Source of the DNA: Pirellulaceae bacterium
GTDB taxonomy: Bacteria; Planctomycetota; Planctomycetia; Pirellulales; Pirellulaceae
Length of the DNA stretch: 64,000 nt
Assembly: GCA_026004795.1 (NCBI GenBank)
Contig: BPJV01000001.1
Location: 716,446-780,445 of the forward strand
Reading direction: 5' to 3'
In this document: positions 9,133 through 19,471 of the stretch, piece by piece
Numbering within the stretch: the stretch's first letter is position 1
How the letters are laid out: each line of letters begins with the position of its first letter
Program-made: the position numbers and the translations under genes
The notes under the pieces: model-generated
The model's database searches: none
Told to the model about the DNA's origin: nothing
What the model saw: the letters and a program-made list of their open reading frames with translations, nothing else

Positions 9133-11459
9133 GGCCGCGTGCTGCGAGTAGGACTAGCCGGTGCTGCCTGTACCTGGCGGCGATCTGCGCCAGCGTGGGG
9201 ATGGGAGGACCTGCGCTGGGGCAAGAGATCGAGCAGATCGAACCACCCTTGATCGACCAACAACCCTTCGATTTGATCATTCTGACCGAGGAAGAGGGAG
9301 GTGAACAGGTCAAGGTGTATCCCATTCCGTTTCCCGATCGCCAGCTACCGCCGCCTGACCAACGCAAGCCAACCGATCGGCTGGAAGTCGTGCTGCTGAA
9401 ATTTCCCGATCGAAGGTATGAGATCACTTGGAAAGCGATCAAGGATATTTTGCTCTACGAGCGTCGCATCTATCAAGAAGCGGTCGATAAGATGCGTGAG
9501 AAGGATTTCGTCACCGCTTTTCAGAATCTTAGCTACCTGTTGAAAAACTACCCCGAGATGGAGGGCCTGGAGGAGTTGCGGCGGCAATTTCTCTTGGAAA
9601 GCGCCCAAGATCGCTTTCGGAAAGGCGAGCTGCGGCAGACGCTGTCGGCCCTCGAAGAATTGGCGCAAACAGCGCCCGATTACCGGCCCGATGCAGTCCG
9701 CAATGCCCTCTCGCGAGTCGTCGATGCGCTGGTTACCGAGTACGAAGCCTCCGGAGATCTGGGTAACGCCAAACAGTTGCTGAGTCGGATACGCGATCTG
9801 TATGGCGATGATCTGCCGGTGGTGCAGAAATGGCAGCAGAAGTTGCTGGATATGGCCATGGAGCGGAAGGAAAAGGCGCGTGCGCTGATGGCCAAAGGAC
9901 GCTATCGAGAAGCGCGGCAGGCCGTGGTGGAAATGTTGAGCATCTTGCCGGAGTTGGAAGAAGCGCAACAGTTGCTCGCGGAAATCAATCGCATCCATCC
10001 GATGGTGCGTGTAGGGGTAATGCAGCGCAGCGATGCGCCCGATCCGTCCAGTCTGATCGACTGGCCCGCGCGGCGGACGGGGCAATTGATCTATCGCTCG
10101 CTGTTTCAATTCGTGGAAACGGGAGCCGAGGGGGGGCAATACGATTTTGCATTGGGATCCTATCGGTTGACCGACGACCGGCGCCAATTGATCTTGATTC
10201 TCGATTCGCAGCACGCCAAACGATTTCCCGCCTACCTGCTCGCCCAATGGTTGGTGGACCGCGCCAATCCGCTTGCTCCCGATTATGACCCCTCTTGGGC
10301 GGCCGTCGTTGATTCGGTGGCCAGTGGTGGCGCTCAGCGGTTGGTCGTCAATCTTCGCCGGCAGAATGTGCTGCCGCATGCGCTGTTGCAGTGGAAGTTG
10401 CCCGATGACGAAGGGGCCCCAGGAAGCTTTCCAGGGCCATATCGTATCGGGGACAGGGATGAGCGTGAGACGTCGTTCGTATTGCGCGAAGCTCCTGTCG
10501 CCGGGCAGCCGGTGGAAGTGGTGGAAGTTTTCTATGAGGATCCGAAAGAGGCAGTAAACGATTTGTTGCGCGGAGAAATCGATGTCTTGGATCAGCTCTA
10601 TCCTGCCGATGCACGACGGCTGACCACGATGCCTCAAGTAGAGGTCCATTCCTATGCGTTGCCGACGAGCCATTTCTTGATCCCGGTATCCGAGCATCCT
10701 TTTCTGACCAATGTCAAATTCCGTCGCGCGTTGTTGTATGCCACCGACCGTGAGAATGTGTTGCGCGGTGAATTGCTCGACAGCGATCTTGATGACGATG
10801 GCCGCCTGTTGAGCGGACCGTTTCCCGTAGGCAACCAAGACCACGATACGTTGGCTTATGCGCACAATCCCCACGTTCCTCCGGTCGACTATAGCCCGCA
10901 TCTGGCACGCCTGCTGTTGGTCATGGCCAAGAAGGAGCTGGAGGCCGCGGCGGAGAAGAACGACGAGCCGGCGCCACAGTTCACCCCCTTGGTCGTTGGC
11001 TGTCCCAACTATGAATTCGCCCGCGTCGCTGTGCAGGCGTTGATCCAGCAATGGAAAAATGTGGGGGTGGATGCTGAGATGAAGCTTCTACCGCCGACGC
11101 AGATCGATGCCTCTCACGGCTGCGACCTGGTGTATGTGATTGCTACCATGTGGGAACCGGCGACGGATATCGAACGACTGCTCGGCGGTAACGGCATTGC
11201 GCGCACGGATAACCCTTACTTGATTCACGAACTGGAACGCCTGCGTCGCGCACGCAATTGGCGAGAAGTGCGTGCCGTCATGCAAGAAATGCATCAATTG
11301 ATTGCCTATCACCTGCCCATTTTGCCCCTGTGGCAGGTGCACGATCGATTCGCCGTTTCCAAGAATCTGTCGGGAATCGAAGACAAACCGGTGTCGCTCT
11401 ACGAAAACATTCAGCGCTGGAAGTTGCCATCGGGGCGTCGGCAGTATACGAGCCGATAG
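9129..11459 (+). CDS. ABC-type solute-binding protein, family 5 (peptide/nickel type)
   Basis: The start ATG at 9129 overlaps the upstream stop (ATGA) and gives an N-terminus with an Arg-rich n-region, hydrophobic core and AxG cleavage site at about residue 32, a signal peptide. Residues about 110-280 are TPR-like helices. From about 290 the sequence matches the SBP_bac_5 fold, with a domain-closing segment at about 540-600 (FRRALLYATDRENVL). No permease or ATPase gene of an oligopeptide transporter lies nearby, so it may act as a sensor or scaffold in the ExbB/ExbD module rather than feed an importer. Total 776 residues, longer than a usual family-5 protein because of the N-terminal helices. 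Confidence 0.82.
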   Translation: MRPRAASRTSRCCLYLAAICASVGMGGPALGQEIEQIEPPLIDQQPFDLIILTEEEGGEQVKVYPIPFPDRQLPPPDQRKPTDRLEVVLLKFPDRRYEITWKAIKDILLYERRIYQEAVDKMREKDFVTAFQNLSYLLKNYPEMEGLEELRRQFLLESAQDRFRKGELRQTLSALEELAQTAPDYRPDAVRNALSRVVDALVTEYEASGDLGNAKQLLSRIRDLYGDDLPVVQKWQQKLLDMAMERKEKARALMAKGRYREARQAVVEMLSILPELEEAQQLLAEINRIHPMVRVGVMQRSDAPDPSSLIDWPARRTGQLIYRSLFQFVETGAEGGQYDFALGSYRLTDDRRQLILILDSQHAKRFPAYLLAQWLVDRANPLAPDYDPSWAAVVDSVASGGAQRLVVNLRRQNVLPHALLQWKLPDDEGAPGSFPGPYRIGDRDERETSFVLREAPVAGQPVEVVEVFYEDPKEAVNDLLRGEIDVLDQLYPADARRLTTMPQVEVHSYALPTSHFLIPVSEHPFLTNVKFRRALLYATDRENVLRGELLDSDLDDDGRLLSGPFPVGNQDHDTLAYAHNPHVPPVDYSPHLARLLLVMAKKELEAAAEKNDEPAPQFTPLVVGCPNYEFARVAVQALIQQWKNVGVDAEMKLLPPTQIDASHGCDLVYVIATMWEPATDIERLLGGNGIARTDNPYLIHELERLRRARNWREVRAVMQEMHQLIAYHLPILPLWQVHDRFAVSKNLSGIEDKPVSLYENIQRWKLPSGRRQYTSR

Positions 11460-11483
11460 GTGAAGAGATTTCGAGGAGCCAAC

Positions 11484-13694
11484 GTGCAAGAACCGACGAC
11501 GATGTTGAGGCGATACGTTGCCCGAACACGGTCGACGTGGAGGTCCGCGCCAGGCAGGTGGTGGTTGGCGGCCGCCGCTGCGGGCTGGTTGGTGGGGTGG
11601 TTCATCGTTCCCTCCGCCCTGCCGGTAAACAGCCAGGAGCCCGAGAGCGAGGTCAAAGTATGGGAGTTCTCACCGTATGAGGTGGAGATCGCCTATGCCG
11701 TCCAGACCACCCGCGTGCTCGATGCCGTTGAGCAACAGAAAATGCTCGACACCGTGGAGGACTACCTGGAGAATACGTTCCGCGCTGCCTGGAGGACACA
11801 CCTCTCGCCGATCAGCCTGAATCATGTGCCCATCGTTACCCGCCGCTTTGACACGTTCACGCTAGATGATTTGCGACGTGGTGAGTTCGTGCTGGTGGTT
11901 TCCCACGAACATCAACAAGCGAAGAGTGTGCGTACGTATGAGGGAGCGGCCGAATCACTGACCGAAGTGGCAGTCGACTCGGTGGCTTGGGAACGATTGC
12001 AGTTTTCGCGTCAGATGCATGGCGATGTCGATGAGATAACCGAAAAGCTATGGGGAAAGGTGAAGGTCCATCCTGAGGGGGCTGCGGCCATCTACCAGGG
12101 GTTGGCCGACGGTAGCATCGCGGCCGCGCTGGTTCCGCGGGCGGAATGGACCAAGGTGGCGGAGTTCGCCAGATCGGTGATCACTTTGTTGCCGTGGCAA
12201 ACCGATCATTTGTTGCGGCGGCGAGACAAGATCATTTTCTTGCTCGTTTCCGATGCAGGGGATCGCTGGTCTGTTCGCGCCCGGGAACTCGATTGCCCAA
12301 TGCAGTACCTCGGCATTGCCTTCCAACAGGTAACGCCGTGGTGGGAGCAGGTGCCTCGCGTGGCTGCTGCAGTGATCGTCGACGCATACGCTCCCGTGGC
12401 CCGGGTGGAGGATGCCGAGGCACGCAGTGCCAAGATCCGTCTGCGCGCCGGCGGTCTGATTGTACGTGAGGAGAATCCAGCCAAGATCCGAGTCGGTGAT
12501 GTGCTACAGCCGATCGTGCGGCGTAACGATCGTTATGGACAACCCACTTTGTTGGAGCCGCTCAAGTGGACCTATGCGGCGGTGGTGAAATCCGATGGCA
12601 TCCATGCGGATGTCAACGTGTACACCTATTCCGGTGGGCCGGGATTGCAGGGAAGACGCAATCGCCGGACTCAAAGATTGTTGCTACGAGTTCGGCCCCG
12701 CTTTCCGCAGACCGAGTTGAAGCTGGTCATTCGGGAGCGGCCCGATGAATCGATCCCCGGCAGCTTCATCTACTTCCGAGATTTATTGACCGAAGAGTTC
12801 CAGTTGCAGGGACGTACCGACTGGCGCGGGATATTTCCCATCACCGTTCCTCAGCAGACGGTGCATGTGTTGCCCGAGGAGATTCGCGCGGCCCGTGCCC
12901 AAGCGCTTCGTGAACAACAACGGCGGGAGCAGCAGACGGAGCAGTCCCCACCCACCCAGAGCAGTCCGGACGAGGGGGAAGCACCGCGCAGGGATCGGGA
13001 GGAGAACAAGGGCGAGGCGGCGAATGCCGAAGGGGAAACCGCTCAGCAAGACGCAGCACCCAGTGGTCAGGATGCCGAGGACCAAGGTGAGGAGCCAGGT
13101 GAGGAGCGAGACAAAAACGTCGACTCCCCGGACTCGCCTAGGGCAGAGGCGCCCGGTGACCAGTTCGTGGATGCCTCGGCCATTCCGCTGAACCAGCCGT
13201 TGGTGCTGGTGTACGTCAAGAATGGTGATCGCGTATTAGCCAAACTTCCCTTGGTGCCCGGGATACAGCCCATGGTGGTTGCCGAGTTGCCCGATGATCA
13301 GCGGCGACTGCGAGCCGAAGCGTTCGTGCGCGGGTTCCAAGGGGAAGTACTGGACATGGTCGGCTTGCGCAGTCTGTTGGCCGCTCAGGTGCAACTCTAC
13401 GTCGAGAAGGGCGATCGCCAACGAGCAGAAGAGGCTTTACGGCACCTGCGGCGATTGCCCAACTACACCGAGATGGCGGACCGTCTGGAACGCATCCAAC
13501 GGGAGATTCTTACCGACGATGATGGCGCGATTTCGCGCGCGGAGCGGGCAGGAATCGATCGTATGTTTCAGGTGACTCGCGACATGCTGCAGAAGTACCT
13601 GCAGGATACGTTGCTGCCGGAGTCGGAGCGGGTTTTTCGTCGTAAATTCGGCGATAGCGCGGATGCTAATTCTCAAACTGCCGACGGTAAATAG
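11484..13694 (+). CDS. large secreted or membrane-anchored protein, unknown function
   Basis: The frame is open from a GTG at 11460, but GAGGAG at 11473-11478 best fits the GTG at 11484; ATG at 11502 is also possible. A hydrophobic segment near residues 27-47 is an uncleaved anchor or signal peptide. About 450 residues of mixed alpha/beta follow, then a low-complexity Glu/Gln/Pro-rich linker (about residues 470-560) and a helical tail. It is the last gene of the operon and its 3' end overlaps the convergent ruvA by 29 bases. I do not recognise a domain. Confidence 0.75.
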   Translation: MQEPTTMLRRYVARTRSTWRSAPGRWWLAAAAAGWLVGWFIVPSALPVNSQEPESEVKVWEFSPYEVEIAYAVQTTRVLDAVEQQKMLDTVEDYLENTFRAAWRTHLSPISLNHVPIVTRRFDTFTLDDLRRGEFVLVVSHEHQQAKSVRTYEGAAESLTEVAVDSVAWERLQFSRQMHGDVDEITEKLWGKVKVHPEGAAAIYQGLADGSIAAALVPRAEWTKVAEFARSVITLLPWQTDHLLRRRDKIIFLLVSDAGDRWSVRARELDCPMQYLGIAFQQVTPWWEQVPRVAAAVIVDAYAPVARVEDAEARSAKIRLRAGGLIVREENPAKIRVGDVLQPIVRRNDRYGQPTLLEPLKWTYAAVVKSDGIHADVNVYTYSGGPGLQGRRNRRTQRLLLRVRPRFPQTELKLVIRERPDESIPGSFIYFRDLLTEEFQLQGRTDWRGIFPITVPQQTVHVLPEEIRAARAQALREQQRREQQTEQSPPTQSSPDEGEAPRRDREENKGEAANAEGETAQQDAAPSGQDAEDQGEEPGEERDKNVDSPDSPRAEAPGDQFVDASAIPLNQPLVLVYVKNGDRVLAKLPLVPGIQPMVVAELPDDQRRLRAEAFVRGFQGEVLDMVGLRSLLAAQVQLYVEKGDRQRAEEALRHLRRLPNYTEMADRLERIQREILTDDDGAISRAERAGIDRMFQVTRDMLQKYLQDTLLPESERVFRRKFGDSADANSQTADGK

Positions 13695-14298
13695 CTTGTA
13701 GAAGCGACTCGACGTCTTTGAACTTGGCACCCGAGGCCAGCGTCTGTTCAATCAGTTGTCGGGCATCCGACTCACTGTGTCCCAGTGCCAGCAAGGCTTG
13801 GTAGGTGTCTTCGACGACCGTATCCTTGGCCGCTGCGGTGCTCTCGGGGGCGGTGCGACGAACGAGCAGGGCGAACTTGGGCATCTTGCGACGTAGCTTG
13901 GCCACGATCCTCTCCGCCGTCGCCGGCCCGATCCCCGGCAGGCTGGACAGCCCCTTGACGTCTTGTTGCTCGATCATCACCGCTGTGTCCTGCACCGGTT
14001 GGGTCATCGCTCGCAGGGCCTTCTTCACGCCTACGCCATCGACGGAACAAAAAAGCTCGAAGAAATCGCGTTCCGGCGTGCTGAGGAATCCGACCAGTCG
14101 AGGAGTCAAGCGACCACCCGTGCTGACATTTCCCTCCAAGTAGTGCAGCGTGTGCAGGCTGATTTCTTTCCCCACGCTGCCCTGCAGGTGTCGCCGTGTG
14201 AATTCGGCAATCAATACCTCATACTCCCAGGAAGCAACGGCCACTGTGGCGGCATCTTCCGACAGGGCGACCAGCCGGCCGGTTATCTTGGTGATCAT
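13666..14298 (-). CDS. ruvA: Holliday junction branch migration protein RuvA
   Basis: The 210-residue protein has the usual three-part RuvA layout. The OB fold is at the N-terminus ([10 protein letters not shown]). The helix-hairpin-helix pair includes [16 protein letters not shown] near residues 118-133. A C-terminal three-helix domain binds RuvB ([16 protein letters not shown]). RuvA tetramers hold four-way junctions for branch migration by RuvB, which is not in this window. The start overlaps the ruvC stop as ATGA, so the two are translationally coupled. Confidence 0.97.
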   Translation of the reverse strand: MITKITGRLVALSEDAATVAVASWEYEVLIAEFTRRHLQGSVGKEISLHTLHYLEGNVSTGGRLTPRLVGFLSTPERDFFELFCSVDGVGVKKALRAMTQPVQDTAVMIEQQDVKGLSSLPGIGPATAERIVAKLRRKMPKFALLVRRTAPESTAAAKDTVVEDTYQALLALGHSESDARQLIEQTLASGAKFKDVESLLQAIYRRQFEN

Positions 14299-14798
14299 GG
14301 TCGCAGCTCCGTCTCGGCAAGTCGTTGGAGGTGTGAGTGGGTCAAAGCGATGGCCAGCGCATCGGCCACATCCGCCGGTTCCGGCAGACGCGGCAGACCT
14401 AGTTGGTACTGGACGGCGAACTGCATTTGGGACTTCGACGCTCTACCGTTGCCCGTCAGCATCTTCTTGATTTGCGTGGCCGCATAGGAGTGAACGGGAA
14501 TGCGGTTACGGGCCGCGGTCAACAGGATGACGCCGCGCGCATGCCCCATCAGGATCGCTGTAGTCGGGCGGCTATAGTGGGTGTACAGCTGTTCTACGGC
14601 CAAACAATCAGGCTGATGTTCGGAGACCAATTCGAGAACGCCCTCGTACAGTTCCTGCAATCGCTGTTCCAGTGGCAAATCGCGTCGGCAGCGGATGATC
14701 CCAGCATCGAGGACTTGAGGCGTCGAACCGTCGGTGAGCACCACTCCGTAGCCGGTCGTGCCCAGCGCCGGGTCGATTCCTAAGATTTTCGTTCCCAC
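14295..14798 (-). CDS. ruvC: crossover junction endodeoxyribonuclease RuvC
   Basis: The protein has 167 residues, the usual length. It has the RNase-H-like fold with the acidic residues in order: Asp in [14 protein letters not shown] near the start, Glu in LAVEQLY, and the C-terminal pair in [13 protein letters not shown]. It cuts Holliday junctions symmetrically. Its start overlaps the 3' end of cysS by 19 bases and its stop overlaps the ruvA start. Confidence 0.97.
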   Translation of the reverse strand: MGTKILGIDPALGTTGYGVVLTDGSTPQVLDAGIIRCRRDLPLEQRLQELYEGVLELVSEHQPDCLAVEQLYTHYSRPTTAILMGHARGVILLTAARNRIPVHSYAATQIKKMLTGNGRASKSQMQFAVQYQLGLPRLPEPADVADALAIALTHSHLQRLAETELRP

Positions 14799-16372
14799 GT
14801 CGTTCCGTCTTTCAAGTCTTGCAAAGTGATGCCCAAAGCAGCAAGTCCATCACGGATAGCATCGCTGGTGGCGAAGTCCTTCCGCCCCCGAGCTTCGGTT
14901 CGTAATTGAAGGAGCAACTTCATCAGGCCATCGACCAATTCGGCATCACCGCTGGCCGCTTGCTGGCGTGGGGGACGGAGGAACAGGCCCAGGATCGCTC
15001 CCAGTTCCCGCAGCACGCTCATGGCTACCACTAGAGTCTCCACAGCGGCAGGGTCCCGCTGCTGCGGATCTTCCAGCGCCTCGGCATCGATGAAACGGTT
15101 GATTGCCCGTGCCAGCTCGAATAGTTCGCTGATCGCCCCCGCCGTGTTGAAGTCGTCATCCATCTTGTCGAGGAAGGCTTGGCGATGCGCGGCTGCAGTG
15201 ACCAGCAAGGGATGCTTCCATTGCTTGACCCGCTCATCACCTTCGTAGCGGTAGCGCGGAAACGTTACTGTCTCATAAAAGTTCTGTGATGTGAGCCGTG
15301 CGAAACGCTGAATCAGACGGTAGAGCGAGTTCAGCGCCTGGCCCGCCTCGGCCAGGGGCTCGTCGCCAAAGAGGATTGTCGAGCGGTAGTGCGTGCGCAA
15401 AAGAAAGAATCGGATGCGGTCTCCGGTTTGTTCTTGGATCAGTTGAGCCAGGCCGCCGTCGCCAGCGCTGCGGCTGATCTTGTTGCTCGCCGGCTCCTCG
15501 CGATCGCCGCGTCCGCCCAGTTTGCTGGTGGCCCCCAAGCGCTGCATCAGACCATTGTGGATCCAGTAGCGGACCATGGCCGTGCCATGGCAACAACGGC
15601 TTTGCGCCAATTCGTTTTCGTGGTGCGGGAACACCAGGTCCAGTCCACCACCGTGGATGTCGAACGTCTTGCCTAAATAGCGCCGCGCCATCGCGGAGCA
15701 TTCGATGTGCCACCCTGGCCGCCCTGGCCCCCACGGGCTGGACCAACTGGGCTCTCCCGGTTTGGCTGCTTTCCACAAAGCGAAGTCCATCGGTGAACGC
15801 TTCTTGGTGGCTGCTTCTCCCCCTTCACCCACCTGGCTGTCCGCACTGCGATTGCTCAGTACTCCGTACTGCGCGTCCTTGGTAACATCGAAGAACACAT
15901 CTCCATCGCTGACATAAGCGTAACCTTTGTCAACCAGTTCGGAGATAAAGCGAATGATTTCATCGATGTTGTCCGTGGCACGGGGCAGATAATTGATCTG
16001 ATTGACCCCCAATGCCTGCAAGTTGGCCAAGTAGTCCATCGTCATTTCTACCGCCAACTGCGACATGGGCACGCCCCGTTTTTGAGCGGCCGCAATCAGT
16101 TTGTCATCAACGTCCGTAATGTTGACTACCCAGGTGACCTCATACCCGCTGTAGACGAGATGGCGTTTGATCGTATCGAAGATTACCGGGCCGACCATGT
16201 GTCCGATATGCGCTTCCGCGTAGACGGTCGGACCGCACAGGTACATGCCCACCTTTCCCGGCTCGACCGTCTCGAACGGTTCTTTCTTCCGCGTGAGCGT
16301 GTTATATACCCGGATGGTAGTTGCTACCTTGGGGGCCGATTGGTTCGTCTGCTCAGGTGCAGCGTTTGCCAC
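14780..16372 (-). CDS. cysS: cysteinyl-tRNA synthetase (class I)
   Basis: The protein has 530 residues. The HIGH motif is AHIGHM near residue 56, after the zinc ligand Cys in MYLCGPTVY. Further zinc ligands fit CSAM in GWHIECSAM and the HHENE stretch. The usual KMSKS loop reads NKISRSAG and is preceded by an insertion of about 15 residues ([13 protein letters not shown]), a departure from most CysS proteins. The C-terminal anticodon-binding helices are present. It charges tRNA-Cys and heads the overlapping cysS-ruvC-ruvA unit. Confidence 0.95.
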   Translation of the reverse strand: MANAAPEQTNQSAPKVATTIRVYNTLTRKKEPFETVEPGKVGMYLCGPTVYAEAHIGHMVGPVIFDTIKRHLVYSGYEVTWVVNITDVDDKLIAAAQKRGVPMSQLAVEMTMDYLANLQALGVNQINYLPRATDNIDEIIRFISELVDKGYAYVSDGDVFFDVTKDAQYGVLSNRSADSQVGEGGEAATKKRSPMDFALWKAAKPGEPSWSSPWGPGRPGWHIECSAMARRYLGKTFDIHGGGLDLVFPHHENELAQSRCCHGTAMVRYWIHNGLMQRLGATSKLGGRGDREEPASNKISRSAGDGGLAQLIQEQTGDRIRFFLLRTHYRSTILFGDEPLAEAGQALNSLYRLIQRFARLTSQNFYETVTFPRYRYEGDERVKQWKHPLLVTAAAHRQAFLDKMDDDFNTAGAISELFELARAINRFIDAEALEDPQQRDPAAVETLVVAMSVLRELGAILGLFLRPPRQQAASGDAELVDGLMKLLLQLRTEARGRKDFATSDAIRDGLAALGITLQDLKDGTTWERKS

Positions 16373-16511
16373 GAAGTCATCCTCCTGAAATCACAGGCCA
16401 TGAGAGGTTGAGTTTCAGACCGCAGATTATAGAAAACCAAGGGGGAGACGGTACACCAGTTTTATTAGTTGTCTGTTTTTCCTGGTCTTCCCAGAGTGTT
16501 TTGGTGAGCCG

Positions 16512-16967
16512 ATGCCAATAGATGTTGATCCTCCGCGAGCGGCGATGTTGCTTTCTCGATTATTGCGCGTGATGGGAGGACTGATCTGTCTTTCCATCGT
16601 ACCGATATTTCTACCCCTGTCGTGGCTTGAAGCCGCCCACGCGGCGCTTGGGTTGGGGACCGCGCCGCAAAAGGTGATTTTCGAGTACATGGCGCGCACC
16701 CTGTCGGCAATGTATTTCGCTCATGGCGTGATGGTGTTGGCGGTGGCCGGAGATGTCCATCGGTATCGACCGCTGATACGCGTGGTCGCCAGGCTGAACA
16801 TTTTTCTGGGAATTCTGTTCCTGCTCATCGACTGCTGGGCGGGCATGCCAGTTTATTGGATTGCTGTGGAAGGCCCTCCGATTGTCGCCGTAGGAGTCTT
16901 GGTGAGAACTCTCGAGCGCAAACTGGGCGCCGAGGTCCCGCCACTCGCCACCACCTACTCCGCGTGA
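16512..16967 (+). CDS. small multipass membrane protein, unknown function
   Basis: The protein has 151 residues with about four hydrophobic segments (roughly 17-37, 62-82, 90-108 and 113-130) and short charged loops. No family is recognised. It diverges from cysS and its last 13 bases overlap the 3' end of the convergent leucine-rich-repeat gene. Confidence 0.65.
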   Translation: MPIDVDPPRAAMLLSRLLRVMGGLICLSIVPIFLPLSWLEAAHAALGLGTAPQKVIFEYMARTLSAMYFAHGVMVLAVAGDVHRYRPLIRVVARLNIFLGILFLLIDCWAGMPVYWIAVEGPPIVAVGVLVRTLERKLGAEVPPLATTYSA

Positions 16968-17893
16968 GCATGGGGGTCGCGGTCGTGATGTTGTTGGTCG
17001 ATGTGAACATGTAAGTGCGGATGGCGTGCGAACAATTGCTCCCAGGCGTGGTCCGGCAACGGGCAATCGTCGATGTACAAAGAACTTAGGCGTGGAGCCT
17101 CACTTAAGGCGCTTAGGCCCTCGCCAGTGATGCGGGGACCAATTAAGTGCAGGGACCGCAGCGATGCCAGTTGAGCTAAGGCTGCTGCTGCTTGGTCGTC
17201 CAAACGCTCTCCCCCAAGGCGAAGCTGCGAAAGCGACTCCAATGGTTGCAAAGCCGTGATGCCAACTACGGACACCGTCGCTTGAGGAAGGTTGAGAATA
17301 CGCAAACGCGGGAAATGGGCGGCGATATCTCGGCAGTGCTCATCGTTAATCTTAACGAGACGAATGCGGAGGTGCTCCAGATTGTTCAATGCCAACAATG
17401 CTGGCCAGGCTTCCATCTCCATGCCTCCGTCGAGCAATAGAGTGCGCAATCCTTCCCGCGCCTGGATCAATCGCCCCGCCTGCCGTGCACTGAGTGTCCT
17501 ATCGATGGCGATAGTCTCCGATTCCCCAGCAACGACTTGAGCGATCGACTCGGTGATGATGGCGTCAATCCCAGAGGAATCTGGCAGCATAGCGGCATTA
17601 GGGGGCGCGGCAGAATCGGTGGCTGAGCGTGGTGGCGAATCGTGACGAAGATCCGCTGCTACCGCGGGGGATACGCGATCAGCGGGTTGACCGGTGAGGG
17701 ACTGCTGAGCCACATCCGGTGGAGACGATGGGTGGCAACCGATTCCCACGCAAAGTAGTAGCCCGCTAAACGCTCCCCAGGCGGGCCACGACCGCAGGGG
17801 GGAGCGCAGGATACGGTCCACCGACGTCAGCGACGTTCCACTTGGAGGACGCCGACGCGCGTGAACGACAAGACCATACGTTCCCCGCTGCAT
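16955..17893 (-). CDS. leucine-rich-repeat lipoprotein
   Basis: The 312-residue protein has a lipobox-like LLLCVGIGC at about residues 45-53, so it is probably a lipoprotein; the real start may be downstream of the first ATG. From about residue 135 it shows repeats with regular Leu spacing (LRTLLLDGG, LEHLRIRLVKI, LRILNLPQ, LSQLRLGG, LRSLHLIG, LSSLYIDD), the pattern of a curved repeat domain used for protein binding. The C-terminus is His-rich and could bind metal. It lies nine bases upstream of the dehydrogenase on the same strand's upstream side. Confidence 0.75.
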   Translation of the reverse strand: MQRGTYGLVVHARRRPPSGTSLTSVDRILRSPLRSWPAWGAFSGLLLCVGIGCHPSSPPDVAQQSLTGQPADRVSPAVAADLRHDSPPRSATDSAAPPNAAMLPDSSGIDAIITESIAQVVAGESETIAIDRTLSARQAGRLIQAREGLRTLLLDGGMEMEAWPALLALNNLEHLRIRLVKINDEHCRDIAAHFPRLRILNLPQATVSVVGITALQPLESLSQLRLGGERLDDQAAAALAQLASLRSLHLIGPRITGEGLSALSEAPRLSSLYIDDCPLPDHAWEQLFARHPHLHVHIDQQHHDRDPHAHAE

Positions 17894-17902
17894 GACAACT
17901 CT

Positions 17903-19006
17903 CTATTCCTCGCTAACATTGACATAGACCTTCAACGCGTCTTTATCCTCCACCAACAGGCGCATCATTTCCTCGTAATTGTCCAGCCCCTCGACTGGGC
18001 TAGTGAGAATGCGCGAGGTGACACCGGGATACATCACCTCTCCCAAGGCCAGGTCGCGGATTCCGAGTTCGAAATGCTCTCGGTTGGCGTTGACCGAACC
18101 GAGCAGCAATTTGTTGCCCAGCACCCATTCGATGTTGATCTTATCGGACGGGACTTCGATTTTGCGTTGGCCGCCGGTAATGCTGGTCCACACCAGGGCG
18201 CCGTTGTGTCCCAAGGCCTGCATGGCTTCGAACGCCAATTGGCTGCTGCCGGTGGCGTCGACGATCAAGTCTGCTTTGCCAACCTTCGCCGCCAGGTCGG
18301 TCAGCGAAGTTTCCTGAGTGGCCACATAATTGGCCTCGAAACCCGCGACGATCTCGCTCTTCAGGTGTGGCCCCGGTGCCCGCGCTAGCGTGTAGACGTC
18401 GAGCCCTCGGAGTTTGAGGATCAAGGTCGACAGGAGGCCGATTTGACCTGCCCCCAAGACGAAGGCCCGTTGGGGCGACCAAACACGCATCCGTCGCTGG
18501 CATTCGAACGCCTGCTGGATCGCCTTGGCCGCGCAGCTCATCGGTTCCATCAACACGTGCAGGTGCTTCAATCCCTCGGGGACGCGCACGATGTAGTCTT
18601 CGTGGTCGACGAATTCTTCGGTCAAGTAGCCGTGGAGGAGGTTGATGCCTCGCTCGTAGTAGGTCTCTTCGCTGGTCATGTCGTAGGTGCCGATCCGATC
18701 GTAGATCGATCCACCCGGTCGCCGTACCGTCGCCGTAACATAGTCGCCCGGCTTGACCCGGCGAACATTGGGCCCCACGTCGATCACTTTGCCAAAACAC
18801 TCATGCCCCAGAACCAGATAGTCATCGCCGGGAGGGGGATTGCCGTAAAGAGCGTCGTTGATCTCCCGATCGGTCGCATCTACCCCCACTTTCAGCACCT
18901 TGATTCGAACTCCTTTGCCATCGGGGATATCCTGAAAGTTGGGCAACGGAATGTCGCGCAGGTGAACACTGTTGGGTGTACCAGGTTTGACGGCGATGGC
19001 TTTCAT
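17903..19006 (-). CDS. zinc-type medium-chain dehydrogenase, glucose 1-dehydrogenase-like
   Basis: I chose ATG at 19006 (MKAIAVKPG), which follows AGGAAGGA; a frame extension to 19063 lacks family resemblance. The 367-residue protein has the GroES-like domain with [12 protein letters not shown] and the NAD(P)-binding [13 protein letters not shown] near residue 190. The pattern of a Cys-poor catalytic site, [24 protein letters not shown] and a C-terminal LDNYEEM region is typical of archaeal/bacterial glucose dehydrogenases that oxidise D-glucose or related aldoses to lactones. Substrate is inferred from family resemblance, not shown. Confidence 0.85.
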   Translation of the reverse strand: MKAIAVKPGTPNSVHLRDIPLPNFQDIPDGKGVRIKVLKVGVDATDREINDALYGNPPPGDDYLVLGHECFGKVIDVGPNVRRVKPGDYVTATVRRPGGSIYDRIGTYDMTSEETYYERGINLLHGYLTEEFVDHEDYIVRVPEGLKHLHVLMEPMSCAAKAIQQAFECQRRMRVWSPQRAFVLGAGQIGLLSTLILKLRGLDVYTLARAPGPHLKSEIVAGFEANYVATQETSLTDLAAKVGKADLIVDATGSSQLAFEAMQALGHNGALVWTSITGGQRKIEVPSDKINIEWVLGNKLLLGSVNANREHFELGIRDLALGEVMYPGVTSRILTSPVEGLDNYEEMMRLLVEDKDALKVYVNVSEE

Positions 19007-19471
19007 GAAACAGGTTTTCCTTCCTCGATAAATGTGCAACAACGGGCTCGATTTTCCCAGCAACGCCTATCGGCGCGATTGGTTCGATGGGCATCGACCA
19101 CCACGGGGCTGTCCACCACGTCTCCTCGCCTCCACGAGCTTTTCCGTCGCCAAGGTTTGCTGCTCACCGGCAGCGAACGCTGCGACGCCAAGCGGTCGTT
19201 GGCCAACGGAACGTCGATCGCAGGTTTCTCGACAAAGCACGGTCATTGGAGGGGTGTGGAAATTTGGGGACAGTCCACCAATGGATCGACCGATACTCTA
19301 TAAAATGAAACGCGTTCGATCTGAAGTAACAATCCTAGAATCTATCGCAACCCGCACTGTCGATCGAGTGGGCTTGAACAGAACCGAGCCACCGCATGCT
19401 GGTCATTTGACCAACGAAGGTGGTCGAGTCGAGGTTGATGGGCCGCTGCGTGGAGGAGGATATCGGAAAGC
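19007..19471. other. divergent intergenic region
   Basis: About 460 bases separate the divergent dehydrogenase and metallopeptidase genes. There is no convincing gene. A TATAAAAT at about 19298-19305 could be a -10 element for the plus-strand pair, but a matching -35 is not clear. GGAGGAGGA at 19452-19460 is the ribosome-binding site for the GTG at 19472. Confidence 0.4.

Noticed and set aside
9345-11051. Long minus-strand open frame of 568 codons opposite the family-5 binding protein
   Set aside because: The plus-strand gene has a signal peptide, coupled start and family motifs; the antisense frame has none and is a codon-bias shadow.
18443-19303. Plus-strand frame of 286 codons opposite the dehydrogenase
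   Set aside because: Antisense to an intact, family-typical dehydrogenase and without domains.
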